Assembly: GCA_003254905.1 (NCBI GenBank)
Contig: QANU01019479.1
Location: 315,915 to 379,914 of the forward strand
DNA: 64,000 nucleotides
Direction of reading: 5' to 3'
Source: Nissolia schottii
Lineage: Eukaryota; Streptophyta; Magnoliopsida; Fabales; Fabaceae
The position numbers were made by a program, and so were the translations under genes. Position 1 is the stretch's first letter. Every line of letters starts with the position of its first letter. Positions 21,301 to 31,900 of the stretch are shown one piece after another. Under the pieces are notes generated by a model that saw only the letters and a list, made by a program, of their open reading frames with translations, had not been told where the DNA came from and did no database searches.

Positions 21301-24045
21301 CATTGTTGTTTGGATAAAGTGGGTAGCAGATATCATACAAACAGATGGTTCAATAGTGACTAAAACATGTTTCCAAACAAAGGTTGCACAGCTATCCTGA
21401 ATGGCTGATGCGACACAGACACAACATGCTACGGTAGGGATATGAAACTAAGTGGAAGTTTTCTATGCAAAGAATGTATGGTGTATTAGATTTAGATGGC
21501 CCGTATCAAACAATTTGCAGTAGCAAGCAATAGATGTGCAAAAAGGAAAGCGTGTGCTGTAGTAGACAAATATGATTACGTTGGGTCTGGAGTTGGTAAT
21601 TTCCGAACAAGAAGTGTTTCTCCTTTTCCAACAATAGTAGGGGCCATCTCCTCTCCTTTATTCCAGTGCAAGTAAGTCAACCTTCCTTTAAAGAAGTTCT
21701 TCCAAACAACATCACGTGCCTCTGTGTCCGTAATTTGACCTCCTCTATAGTTCTGTGTCACAGCACCACAATAAATCAGTCAGAAAACACTTGCTGAGCT
21801 TTTAAGTGATAATATTGTGACACACACATGCAAAAAGATAGGAAAACCAGATAAAACTTGCACAGCTGCAGAACTTAAACTGCAAGGAAAAATACTACTC
21901 GAAATGCCTCTGCACTGGTGAGAACCTGACCATTGTTCCCAATGTCCAACCTTGAGGTTTGATATTATAGCATACACAAAGGTAGGCCTAAGGTTAGCTA
22001 TCTCAACTTTAAGATACTAGTTCAAATAATCTTCACACAGTTCTGATTCAAATGTCCCCTAAAATAATCATCTTAACTTCAAATAATAGAAAGCACACAA
22101 TGGAAAAGGAGAAAAAAAACAAAAGAATATTTATTTGTATAAGATGCAGAATAATTGACAACAACGACAACAACAACAACTAAGCCTTACCCCACTATGT
22201 GGGGTCAGCTAACATGGATCAGACAATGCTATAGTATTATGATCATATTTGCATTCAAACCATTAACCTCTAAATATCTTCGAATAGTTTTTTCTGTGTT
22301 TATTCTAGGTCTACCTCTAACTAATAGACAAACGCAGAATAACCGTTATACTTAAATAGAAAACAATGACTCAATACTCCTACTTATATTAAGATTCTAG
22401 GTCAAGTATAAGCACAGTACAACTAGTACAAGCTCAACCCAACAATCCTCCCAAGACACATAATATTCAAATTGATCCTGGTGAACTTATGACTCTTCTA
22501 CTTCTATATTTTCCAATAAAAGGAGTAAGAGAAAGAGAAAGCACAAAATCAAAACATAAGAATTTGAAAATAACTGCAAATGCAAAATATAAAATAGTAA
22601 TTAATAACCAAAAGAATAGTCTTTTCAAGGTAAAGGCATAATCTTGGAAGAATTCCAATGAGCTCCAGCACCTTCTTTTTCTAGGGCTTCCCAGAGTGCA
22701 CATAAAATATGACAGAAACTGGTCTCCAAGCTACAGACACCTCTATTAACCTTGCATACACTTAGAGGGGGGTGGGGAGAGAGAAGGCCTATTATGTATG
22801 AACTATACCCATTGTACACCCCAAAAAATTAAATAAAATACAATATATAAACGTGTGCTTGAAATTTGAAAAGTTATAACCTCCCCATACATCCAAGGCT
22901 ATTTTAGACATACAGTTAGACTTATTCACACATTACCCTGTTTATAATCAATAGAATAGTGTTATTAAAAAGTGGCTATTCATCAAAAAGCAGCTATAGT
23001 GGCACTATAGCGTAGCGGAAATGGAGCACACCGGTATGTTATTAATAGTGGTTATAGTGGCGCTATAGCGGTATTCATAGTGGGTTTTTGGCTATCGGCT
23101 ATTTCTACTATTCCACTATTGATAAAATTGATTGATGGTAAGGGAAACAATATAATCATTATAGTGTATGTTTCAATTAGCTTATTTTGTGTCCAGATCC
23201 AAACTTCTCAGCTTTAATATCTCAGCCACTATTCTATTGTTGCAAGAACTTGAAAAATATGATTGTTTTCTAACTACCCAGCAACTGATTGAAGGAAAAG
23301 GCTTCACATAAGCATTTAAAATTCTTCCATTCAGTAATATCTTATTTTTCGGTATCTAATATGGATTAATTTTCCATTTGGAAACGCTAAATCATGGTTC
23401 CAGAAAAAGCTAAACGTGAAAAGTCTTCACCCAAACCACGGCTAATGACAAAGCATTCAACAAGTTTTAATGTTGAGCAACAATTAACAATTGAACCAAG
23501 ACCAAAATTACAACAATTCATCACCATCATTACAATTTTAAAACCAGTGTTATCAATAGCAGAAATAGCAGATAGTCAAAAACCCGCTATGAATACCACC
23601 GTAGCACACACCGTTATAGCAGTGCTATAAGCACATAACATAGCGATGTGCTCCATTTCCGGCTTTAGCCGCTTTTTAATAATACTGGTTAAAACATTTC
23701 CAAAACAAAATTTGTAAACTCCAAACTTCAGTTCCAACTTCCAATCACAAAAATAGGTCATTCTCTATTCTCATTTTAGCAGGGATCGTCTAAATTGCAT
23801 ACCCACCAGCAACCACCGATGAAAAATTCAAAAAATATAAGTGGGAATGGAAGCTGATTAATTTGTCACAGTACCCAAAATTACACAATCGTATATAATA
23901 ATATAATTGAAAAAAAAATAGATAAAAATATAAACAGAAATGAAATTGAGGGTGAGAAAAAAGAAGAGAAGACCTTCAAGCCGAGAGAGACGGAGTATTC
24001 GAGCTTGGTGGCAATGTATCGACACCATGTTGAAAGCGAAACCAT
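18369..24045 (-). CDS. S26-type peptidase-like protein with both catalytic residues replaced
   Basis: Five exons: 23974-24045, 21580-21752, 19915-20098, 18540-18646 and 18369-18450. They give 618 nt and 205 aa, and all junctions are GT-AG and in frame. The product resembles the plant S24/S26 family group of Arabidopsis At2g31140 (called mitochondrial inner membrane protease-like). Signal-peptidase-I landmarks are present but altered. The Ser box, usually GDSMxPT, reads GEEMAPT (Glu59 for Ser). The Lys box, usually Y(I/V)KR, reads YLIRR (Arg104 for Lys). The later SRTFGPV block matches the conserved SR.FGP motif. The C-terminal tail is acidic (LEVELDVDEM). This start was chosen because homologs begin MVSLSTW; an in-frame ATG lies 9 codons upstream. 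Membership is recognised from memory; loss of catalysis is inferred. Confidence 0.85.
19090..19310. repeat. Possible solo copia-type LTR in intron 3 of the peptidase-like gene
   Basis: The segment begins TGTTAGGACACTGTTAG and ends near CCTTACA. Its wording (GTTAGTTAG repeats, then a TATAAACAAGGGAGATGAGG promoter-like part) resembles short legume copia LTRs such as the one at 62486. No clear target duplication was found. Confidence 0.4.
19525..19670. mobile_element. Au-type SINE fragment
   Basis: The text AACAACAACAAGTAAGTCTT followed by CACTAAGTGGGATCGGCTAC and ATGGATCATGC is a hallmark of a plant SINE family often called Au. A related copy lies at 22158-22325. The strand is left open because only the characteristic block was recognised. 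Confidence 0.6.
20250..20400 (-). mobile_element. tRNA-derived SINE
   Basis: The segment GGCAGCCCAGCAGACAAGGC through GACCTCTAGGTCACAAAGC matches the layout of a common plant tRNA-derived SINE. The degenerate box B is on the minus strand (GGTCATGAGTTAAAATCC). A more decayed relative lies at 20868-20990. Confidence 0.6.
20868..20990 (-). mobile_element. Decayed tRNA-derived SINE, second copy
   Basis: AGCGGCCTAGTGGACAACGC and CTCCCAC, followed by a GGTTGGGAAAGG stretch, parallel the SINE at 20250-20400. Box B is barely recognisable. Confidence 0.4.
22158..22325. mobile_element. Au-type SINE
   Basis: ACAACAACAACTAAGCCTTA, then CCCACTATGTGGGGTCAGCT and ACATGGATCAG, match the same SINE family as 19525-19670. 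Both copies share the downstream wording about a T/C-rich TCTAATAGTTT-like stretch and GGTCTA. Confidence 0.65.
22968..23125 (+). repeat. MITE, first of an inverted pair
   Basis: This 158-bp element starts AGTGTTATTAAAAAG and ends CTATTGATAA, so it has short inverted ends of its own. The interior is rich in CTATAGYG motifs. A second copy lies in opposite orientation at 23545-23688. Both are in intron 1 of the peptidase-like gene. Confidence 0.75.
23545..23688 (-). repeat. MITE, second of an inverted pair
   Basis: Reverse-complement copy of 22968-23125, sharing GGAAATGGAGCACA, GGTATTCATAG and GGGTTTTTG blocks. The two copies, about 420 bp apart, can pair into a long hairpin in the intron transcript. 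Confidence 0.75.
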
Positions 24046-24129
24046 TGCAGAAAGCACCGTAAAGCACTGCACTGAAGAGAACCCCTTTCTCTCTCTCTCT
24101 TCTTCCCTTTCTCCTTAAACCCTTCACAA

Positions 24130-25924
24130 AATGAAAAATCTCGTTTTGTTTCTCGCGATTGAAGAACCTATTTGTTCATGAGATTGTGATGTTATATATT
24201 TTTATTTTTATTATTTATTTATTGATATTTATAAACTTTATTTAATTTTCATCTACATATTCCATCCTTATAAAAATATCTTTTACTCTCTTTTTTTTTT
24301 TCAGTGTTATTTACACACGTTCGAAAAAAACTACACACGTGGTAATTTGATTTCTTTTGGCGTGTAGAATGTTAAAATTAAATTAAATAATGAGAAATGT
24401 TGCTGACACCTGATATAAACTATTATTATTATTATTATTATTGTGGCTTGAGAGACACTTGGAGTGTGCCAAGTAAATATGTCAGTGAAATGGCTCCTCT
24501 TAAAATGCATACATGCATACTAGTAATTGGTACTAGTAATTGGTCACCAAAGAGAAATAGCAATTTTTTTAATTAAAATTATTTAAAAAATAATTATATA
24601 CATTTATCATTATCCCTAATTATATTTTAGAGGTTAAAATGTATATATTTTAATTTCTAAAGTGCAAATTAAACTTTAGAGGAGTCAAATCCATAATTTA
24701 GATATACAAATTCTTCAATAAATGCAAAAAAAAACAAACTCACTAACAAAAATATAAAAAAAAAAAACAATGAAGAGAGAAATGTGATCGTGGAAGCAAT
24801 TATCAAATATAATGATAGGGACTTTGTATGGGCAAAGTCCCACATCGGGTAGTATGGCATGCTTGATGGGGTACCTATCAAATAAGTAAGAAACTGAAGT
24901 GCATAGTGGAAAAGTAACGAAAGAGTTTATTTTCTATCAAAAAAATGTTTTAAAACTAATTATAAATAAGGATAAAATTGGTATATAAAAGTGTACACCA
25001 AAGATAATTATTTTCTTGTTATAATAGTGTATTATTATTATTATTATTATTTTCACTTTAATAAGAATTGGATTTGGTGTTAATTAAGTTATATTTAACG
25101 ACCGAAGTTTCAATCTCTCATAACAATAAAGCCCATAATAAGTAAATAAATAAAACACACATAACATAAGTAACACCAACACCCCATTTCTTACTTACCA
25201 AAAAAATAAAAAATCAACACACCATTACTTTGACTAACGAATGGGGGTGTTTCAATGGGCACTAGTGAAATGAATTTTTGGAAGGCTTGGCCATTGAGAA
25301 TAAAAGGCATGTTTAAAAGTAAAACTATTTTTGGAAGAGATGCAACGTGAAATGGGCATATGAGACTTCGAGAAAAACGGAGATTAGTTGTATTTGCCTT
25401 TCTCTCCTTCAATAATTGTATTTAAAAATTATTACAGGGATAAAATATAAACAAATTGCGACCAATGGAGGCAACTGAAGAAGTGCCCGGCAGCTTTATA
25501 CAAGTAGAGATAGAGATTATCAGATATAGCTTCGTTTGGTCTAATATTGCTCTTAAAAATCACAAGCCAAATTTTTGTATTTTGTTAAACTAAAAAATTG
25601 AGATCCTTTTAAGTAGTTAAGTTAAGCAAAACGACGCAAGTAAGTGTAAAAACGACGTAAGTGTTAGCGTAAGCAAACTAGTGGCATTCACTCCTGTTTC
25701 CGCAGCTTGCTATTTCCACTTCCACCCAAACACAAAATGTAAACGACGCCCTTTTTCTTCCCCAAATTCCCCTCCCGCCAATTCCTCCCTCCTCCTTTTC
25801 AATTCCCAATTCAAAACCCTAATCCCCGTTTACCTTCCAATTCCAACAAACCACACTCCAATTCACCCCCAAAATCCCCAAACCTCACTCACTCCATTTC
25901 TCAATCCAGGGTTGCCCCAAAACG
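24130..25924. other. Intergenic region between two divergent genes; two TTA microsatellites
   Basis: This stretch separates the 5' ends of the minus-strand peptidase-like gene and SMC1, so it should hold both promoters. (TTA)n runs lie at 24418-24442 and 25030-25051. A GTCCCACATCG motif at about 24837-24847 matches the plant snRNA upstream element, but no snRNA follows it. The last 240 bases are C-rich and are probably the SMC1 leader. No clear TATA box could be assigned. Confidence 0.5.
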
Positions 25925-28900
25925 ATGCCATCTCTGCCGTCCCCGGCGGGGAGAATCCAGCGCATTGAAATGGAGAACTTCAAGTCCTACAAGGGCTTAC
26001 AGGTCATCGGTCCCTTCTTCGACTTCACAGCCATCATCGGCCCCAACGGCGCTGGAAAATCAAACCTCATGGACGCAATCAGCTTCGTCCTCGGCGTCCG
26101 CACCGGCCATCTCCGCGGCGCCCAGCTGAGGGACCTCATCTACGCCTTCGACGACAAGGAGAAGGAGCAGAAGGGGCGCAGGGCGTTCGTGAGGCTTGTT
26201 TATGAGCTCGCCAACGGTGGCGGCAATGGTTCTGGCGGCGGCGACGAGATCACGTTCACGAGGAGCATCACCAGCGCGGGCGCCAGCGAGTACAGGATCG
26301 ACGGGAGCGTGGTGACATGGGACGCGTACAATGCCAGGCTCAAGTCGCTCGGGATCCTCGTCAAGGCGCGCAATTTCCTGGTCTTTCAGGTTGGCTTCGT
26401 GAAGTCAAATTTCCAAAGGCTCAATTTTAATATATTTATATACATGTGTGCGATTTTTTACTTGTCTGTGAAGTTTTTGGTTTTAAATTGTGGTTGCTGT
26501 TAAGTTGTGTTTGTCAAAGCCAAAATGACAAGCAAAAGTGCTAGATGATGTGGCATGATTAGTGACCTTTGTATGAACAAGTGAGTCCTATTGCTACATT
26601 TAATCCAACCACCACCATGAATTCTATATAAAATTCTAGTTACATTATTATGGTTTTGTAGCATTGCGCTTGTCAAAATTGTGTATTAATAAAGAAAAAC
26701 TGTGGTTGTGGTTTCCGTAACTGCCTAAGTAGCGATGCATGTTATGATTCACATTTCTAAGCGTCAATTTTGGTGTATATGATTAGATGCTGCAATTGTG
26801 GAAGGTTATTTAGGTAAAAGAGATTTCATAGAAGAGCCTCAATTATTTTAGATTTCTTAATATTTTAATTTATGTGCACGTTGCCAAAGTGACAAGTAAA
26901 ATGAGCTAGTGTTTTTTTAACTGTGATATGCGTAGTTTTAGATTGCAGTTTGTGATTGTCAAATTTGTGGGCAATTATGGAAAGAGTTATGCTATTTGGA
27001 TTGAATCTATATTCTAGGTTTGGAAATTGAAACTGCAGCTACTTGTGCCTTGTCCATGGTGTTTTATTTGAAGTTGGTGTGTTTGAACTTCTGTTTTCTT
27101 TTCCCTTTTTCTTTTCCTTTTCCTTTTATTGGTTTTTTTGCTGCAAAGTGAAATTATGAGTTTGTGGTGAGAAAGCTTCTGTGGCTGAGTTGAAGATGAA
27201 CGTGTTTAATTTATTTTATTTTTTATTTGTTTGGGATAAGAGAAGTTTATGTTGAGAAAGGGAGGATTTGGAGGTTTGGTTTTACTTGGTGTAAAGCACA
27301 TGGTCTTTTTAGAGGGGTTTCCCTTTCAGATATGTTGAGAGATTGGGAAGCCTTGTTCTTTTGACCTTTCCTTCTATTAGTTGTTGTTTTTTGTAATGAG
27401 GATTTCTTGTCCTCCTTTATCTTTGTATTATTCTTCTCCCTTGTTAATGAAATTCTTCTTTTATAAACAAAAATTGAGAAATGGAGAAGAGAAATCAAAA
27501 GATAGGAGAACAAGAGATCCTCTTTGTATGAACAATAACAAAAAAGAAAAAACCATCAATGAAGATGTAGTAGAACTTTCCAACCTCTTAACATACTTGA
27601 GAAGGAAAAATCTATAAAAAGATGTTGTGCTTTACACCAAATAGAGGCCATACACCTAAACCTTATCCCACACTACATGCTTGTTGAAAAATTGTCGTTT
27701 AAGATGTGGAATTGCACTCTAACTAAGTACTCCAGTGACCAAACGGTAGTGAAAATTGCACACTACCATAAAATTTTGGCTTCCTTCTTTTTTCCAAAAT
27801 GAGCATAACCAGCACAATCTGTCAATGAAGATGAATTCGTTTATGAACATCATGAATGGTTGGATTTAGCAACACTTTGCCTTTTTTTTTTTGTTCCTGC
27901 CCTTTTTTATTTTCTTTTTTAAAACAAACTGGATCATTTTTCTTTTCTATATGAAATAAATTTGGATGATTTTCTGCCTATTACATTTGTAGCTTTGATG
28001 TTTTATATCCGTGGTCCATAAATAATTGTCAAACCAAATAAAAGAAAAGCAAAATGGAAATGGAATATGGAAATAACTTTTTTTTAGTTTGTTTTTAAGA
28101 AAAATAGAATTTTCTGGAAATAAAATTATTTTATGACCCCAACTATATCAAGCACACAACACAAGTGGTAAGCTTACTGCAATGGAGTTTGTTTGCGTTG
28201 ACTTTATTTCTATGATTGAATGGAGTATATCCAATTACTCTAAAACACACTTTGTATCTCATGTGGTTGGCGTGATTGAAATACTTGAATGATGTTACTT
28301 GCTCATTTAATTGGCTTTCTTATGTAGGGTGATGTGGAATCCATTGCGTCCAAAAATCCAAAAGAGCTCACTGTCCTTGTTGAGCAAATATCTGGCTCTG
28401 ATGAGCTCAAGAGGGATTATGAGCAATTTGAAGAAGAAAAGGCTGCAGCTGAAGAAAAATCAGCACTAGTGTATCAAAAGAAAAAAACAGTAGTCATGGA
28501 GAGAAAGCAGAAGAAAGAACAGAAGGAAGAAGCAGAGAAACATCTCCGCCTGCAAGAACAACTGGTTAGAATATCTGTTTCAATTTATGACTTTATGTTT
28601 CTTGGTGCATAATATGCACCCATAGGGGAGTAGTTTCTGGTAGTATGCACTTTATATTGGGTATTGCCCAACTACATCTACTTCATCCTATGCCTTTTAT
28701 TGCTTAAGATTCTGTTTCTTTCTCCTTTCCTTCACTACATGCCTGATTGGATAGTGATGATGTGTTATCCTATCCCAATCAAGTTGAAAAAAAAAAAAAC
28801 ATTTGAAGGAATTCGGTATCATGCCCTTTCAGTTCTGGATATTGTTGTCTCAACAGATTTCTAATTTCTTATACCTTCAATGAATCTATTACTCCATTCT

Positions 28901-31900
28901 ATCTTAATAAAGGTTTTGCTTCCATTGCCACATGGCAGTCCTCCATTTAAATTTCCTCTAACTTACTCCTCATATTTTACTCCCTCACTATTGCATATTT
29001 CTTTCAAGCCTCCCTTTTTCATTTTCACTTTAATTTTTTGGCATGTTCCTTTATCAAAATCAACATTAACGATACCAACTCTGTTCACATTTGCAATCTC
29101 AACATCTCACCATCATAGTTGTCAATTCGTGAATCGAATCGTGAATTGTTTTTTCAATTTTTGAATCGTAAGATTCAAGAACATATTCTTAAAAAAGCCT
29201 AAATAACAAAAATACATACATAGAACATAAAGAAAATGTTTAAAGAGTAGCAAATAACTTAATAAGTAATATAATAATTGAAGAAATAGTAAAGTATTAT
29301 AAGGCAACGCACAAAACAAGTTGGGTTGCTTGCGAGGACAACGGAGGCACGGTGTGGAGGAGGCAGGTTGGGTTGCTTGGAGAGGAAGAGGAGATGGAAC
29401 GAAATAGAGCGTGCAACACACAAAACGGTGGTTGTGCAGGTTTGTTCTCACCGGTGGAGCGAGGTCAACGGAGGCGCAGCTTGGAGTTGCTAGTAGAGAA
29501 AGAGAAGGGGGGTTTCAGGTTGCTTCCTGAGGAAGAGAAGAGTGTACGACTACGTGACTTCAATTTCTCTCTCTCTTTTTTTTTTAAACATTTTGAATTT
29601 AGAAATATTTTAATTTTTGAGCCATTTGGGCTTTGGCCCATCAATGAATAAGGGTTAAAAACCTAAAAGAACCCAAAAAAAAACCCCAAAAAAACCAAAT
29701 AAGCCCCAAAAACCATGAGCTTCCCGACGATTCACCTCCGATTCATGGCGTTTTACGATTCACAGCTGAATTGGGACTTGCCCGGTGCTTGAATCGAATT
29801 GAATTGTACGGTTCGAACCGTGAACCGTATGATTCTAACAACTATGCTCACCGTCACAAAAAGCTTACGCACTTTTGAATTTCTTTCCAGCCAGTCTTTA
29901 GGTTGGAATTATATGGTATAGTACAATACTAGCAAATGAGGGAAGATCCAGATTCCCCCCTTTTTTTGTGAGGATCTTTGCAGTGTACTGGAAAAAAACC
30001 AGTTTAACGGTGGGAATTTGGAATTGCTATTATATGTTGTTGTAGAACTGCAGTACAAATTTAAAATTATTTGGTGTGGTTCCAACTTGTGCCAGTTTAG
30101 CATTTTTGGTGACATGTTGGTTATGCATATTGGTCATGTATTTTTGCACTTTTCCCCCCTTTTATTTGACAAGGTGCCATTTTGTGTGAGTTTAGCACTT
30201 TTGGTGACATGTTGGTTATGCATATTGGTAATTTATTTGTGCATTTTCTCCCTTTTTTGTGTTCTCCAGTCAAATAGCTGTACAATTGTTCTTGTAGATT
30301 TATTGCATTGGCTGATATTATATACTTCTAACAAAAGATAAGTTGACTTTACTTTGTTGGATACTTGGATTTTCAATTTCATATTTCAATAAGAAGTTAT
30401 GTGCAACTATCATTTCATGCATTTTCTCTCTTGATCTTGTATAGACTGCTTATGGTTATCTGTTTGTCTTCTTTCTTGCAGAAATCTATAAAGAAAGAGC
30501 ATTTCTTGTGGCAGTTGTTCAATATAGAAAATGATGTTGTCAAAACAACTGAGGAACTTGAAGATGAGAAAAAAAGTCGTGAAGGTGTTATTGAAGAACT
30601 AGAAAATTTTGAAAACGAGATTAGTAAAAAGAAAAAAGAGCAGGCGAAATATCTGAAAGAGGTTGCGCTACGTGAAAAGAAAATTACTGAGAAAAGCAAC
30701 AAGCTTGACAAGAGTGTGAGTATTTTGTCCACATTTGGGGTGTGGGTGGGGTACTATATGTTAAGGGCATTGTCAAGTCCATTCATTGAATTTTTTGGGT
30801 AGTTTGATTCAACACTTTAGTCTTTGAATTTTGTTGCTTTTGGTCATATTTGTGAAAAAATTGGCCTGAAAATTCAAGTTTAAGGGTTTGGAAAATGGTT
30901 TTATTATTCTGGCAATAGCGTGAGGGTACCTTAGCACCCTAGTTTGAATCCCCCCTCTCTCTAAATTAGCATTGCCCTACTCCTTTGGGGACACAAAAAG
31001 AAAGAGAGCTAGGATTGCGGTGTCTGACCATCAGCTTGCTAACTTTTGGAGTTTTGTTCCTTTTGTTGATAGTATTTTTTTTTCGATTTAATGGACTGAG
31101 TAGTTTATGGAATTGTTTCTCTGGCTTTCTGTTGTGCATGCAGCAACCTGAGCTCCTTAAGTTAAAGGAGGAAATGAATCGTATCAATTCAAAAATTAAA
31201 AAAGGTAAGAAAGAGCTTGATAAGAAAAGAGAAGAGCGGAGGAGACATGCTGCTGATATAGCAGAGCTACAGAGGGGCATACAGGATCTTACAGCAAAAA
31301 TGGCAGAGCTACAGGGAAAGGGTCAAGATGTTGGTGATCAACTAAAGCTAGATGGCAATGACTTGGAAGAATATTTTCGAATGTGAGTGTATATTTTCTG
31401 TAGCTGTTTGTCACTTGATTGTCTATATTATTCCTTTTATCCCCCCAATTGTTGCATTAAGCTGGGAATAAGTGAGAACTGAAAGCCTATCGAGTTTTGG
31501 GTTGCAATTAAAATATTGTCTGCCAATCATGCACTGTGCAGTTATGTCATTTGATTATGCTGGTTTGAGACAATTTGTGTATTAGACTGTTAGGGATGCA
31601 GTCCTATCAAACCTGTATATTGCTTTCTCTAATTGTTCAAGGGAAGTATTTTGTTTCTTTTGTGTTAAAATTGTGCGTTGGCTATCGTCAAAATGACAAA
31701 GAACAAGAAAAAGAGAACATGTGTCATTGGCAGGAAGTTGAAACATATTTGGTAGTAATTTTGTGTAGCCTCAGCAGAAATGTGCAGATCCTGTTGCCTG
31801 CATATTGTATTTTATTCAGTTGTTAAGTGCTTGTTAATTGTTCTTAGCAGTTGGCCTTGCATTTTCAATTGGAAATCAACCTCCTGATAAGCAGCGAACA

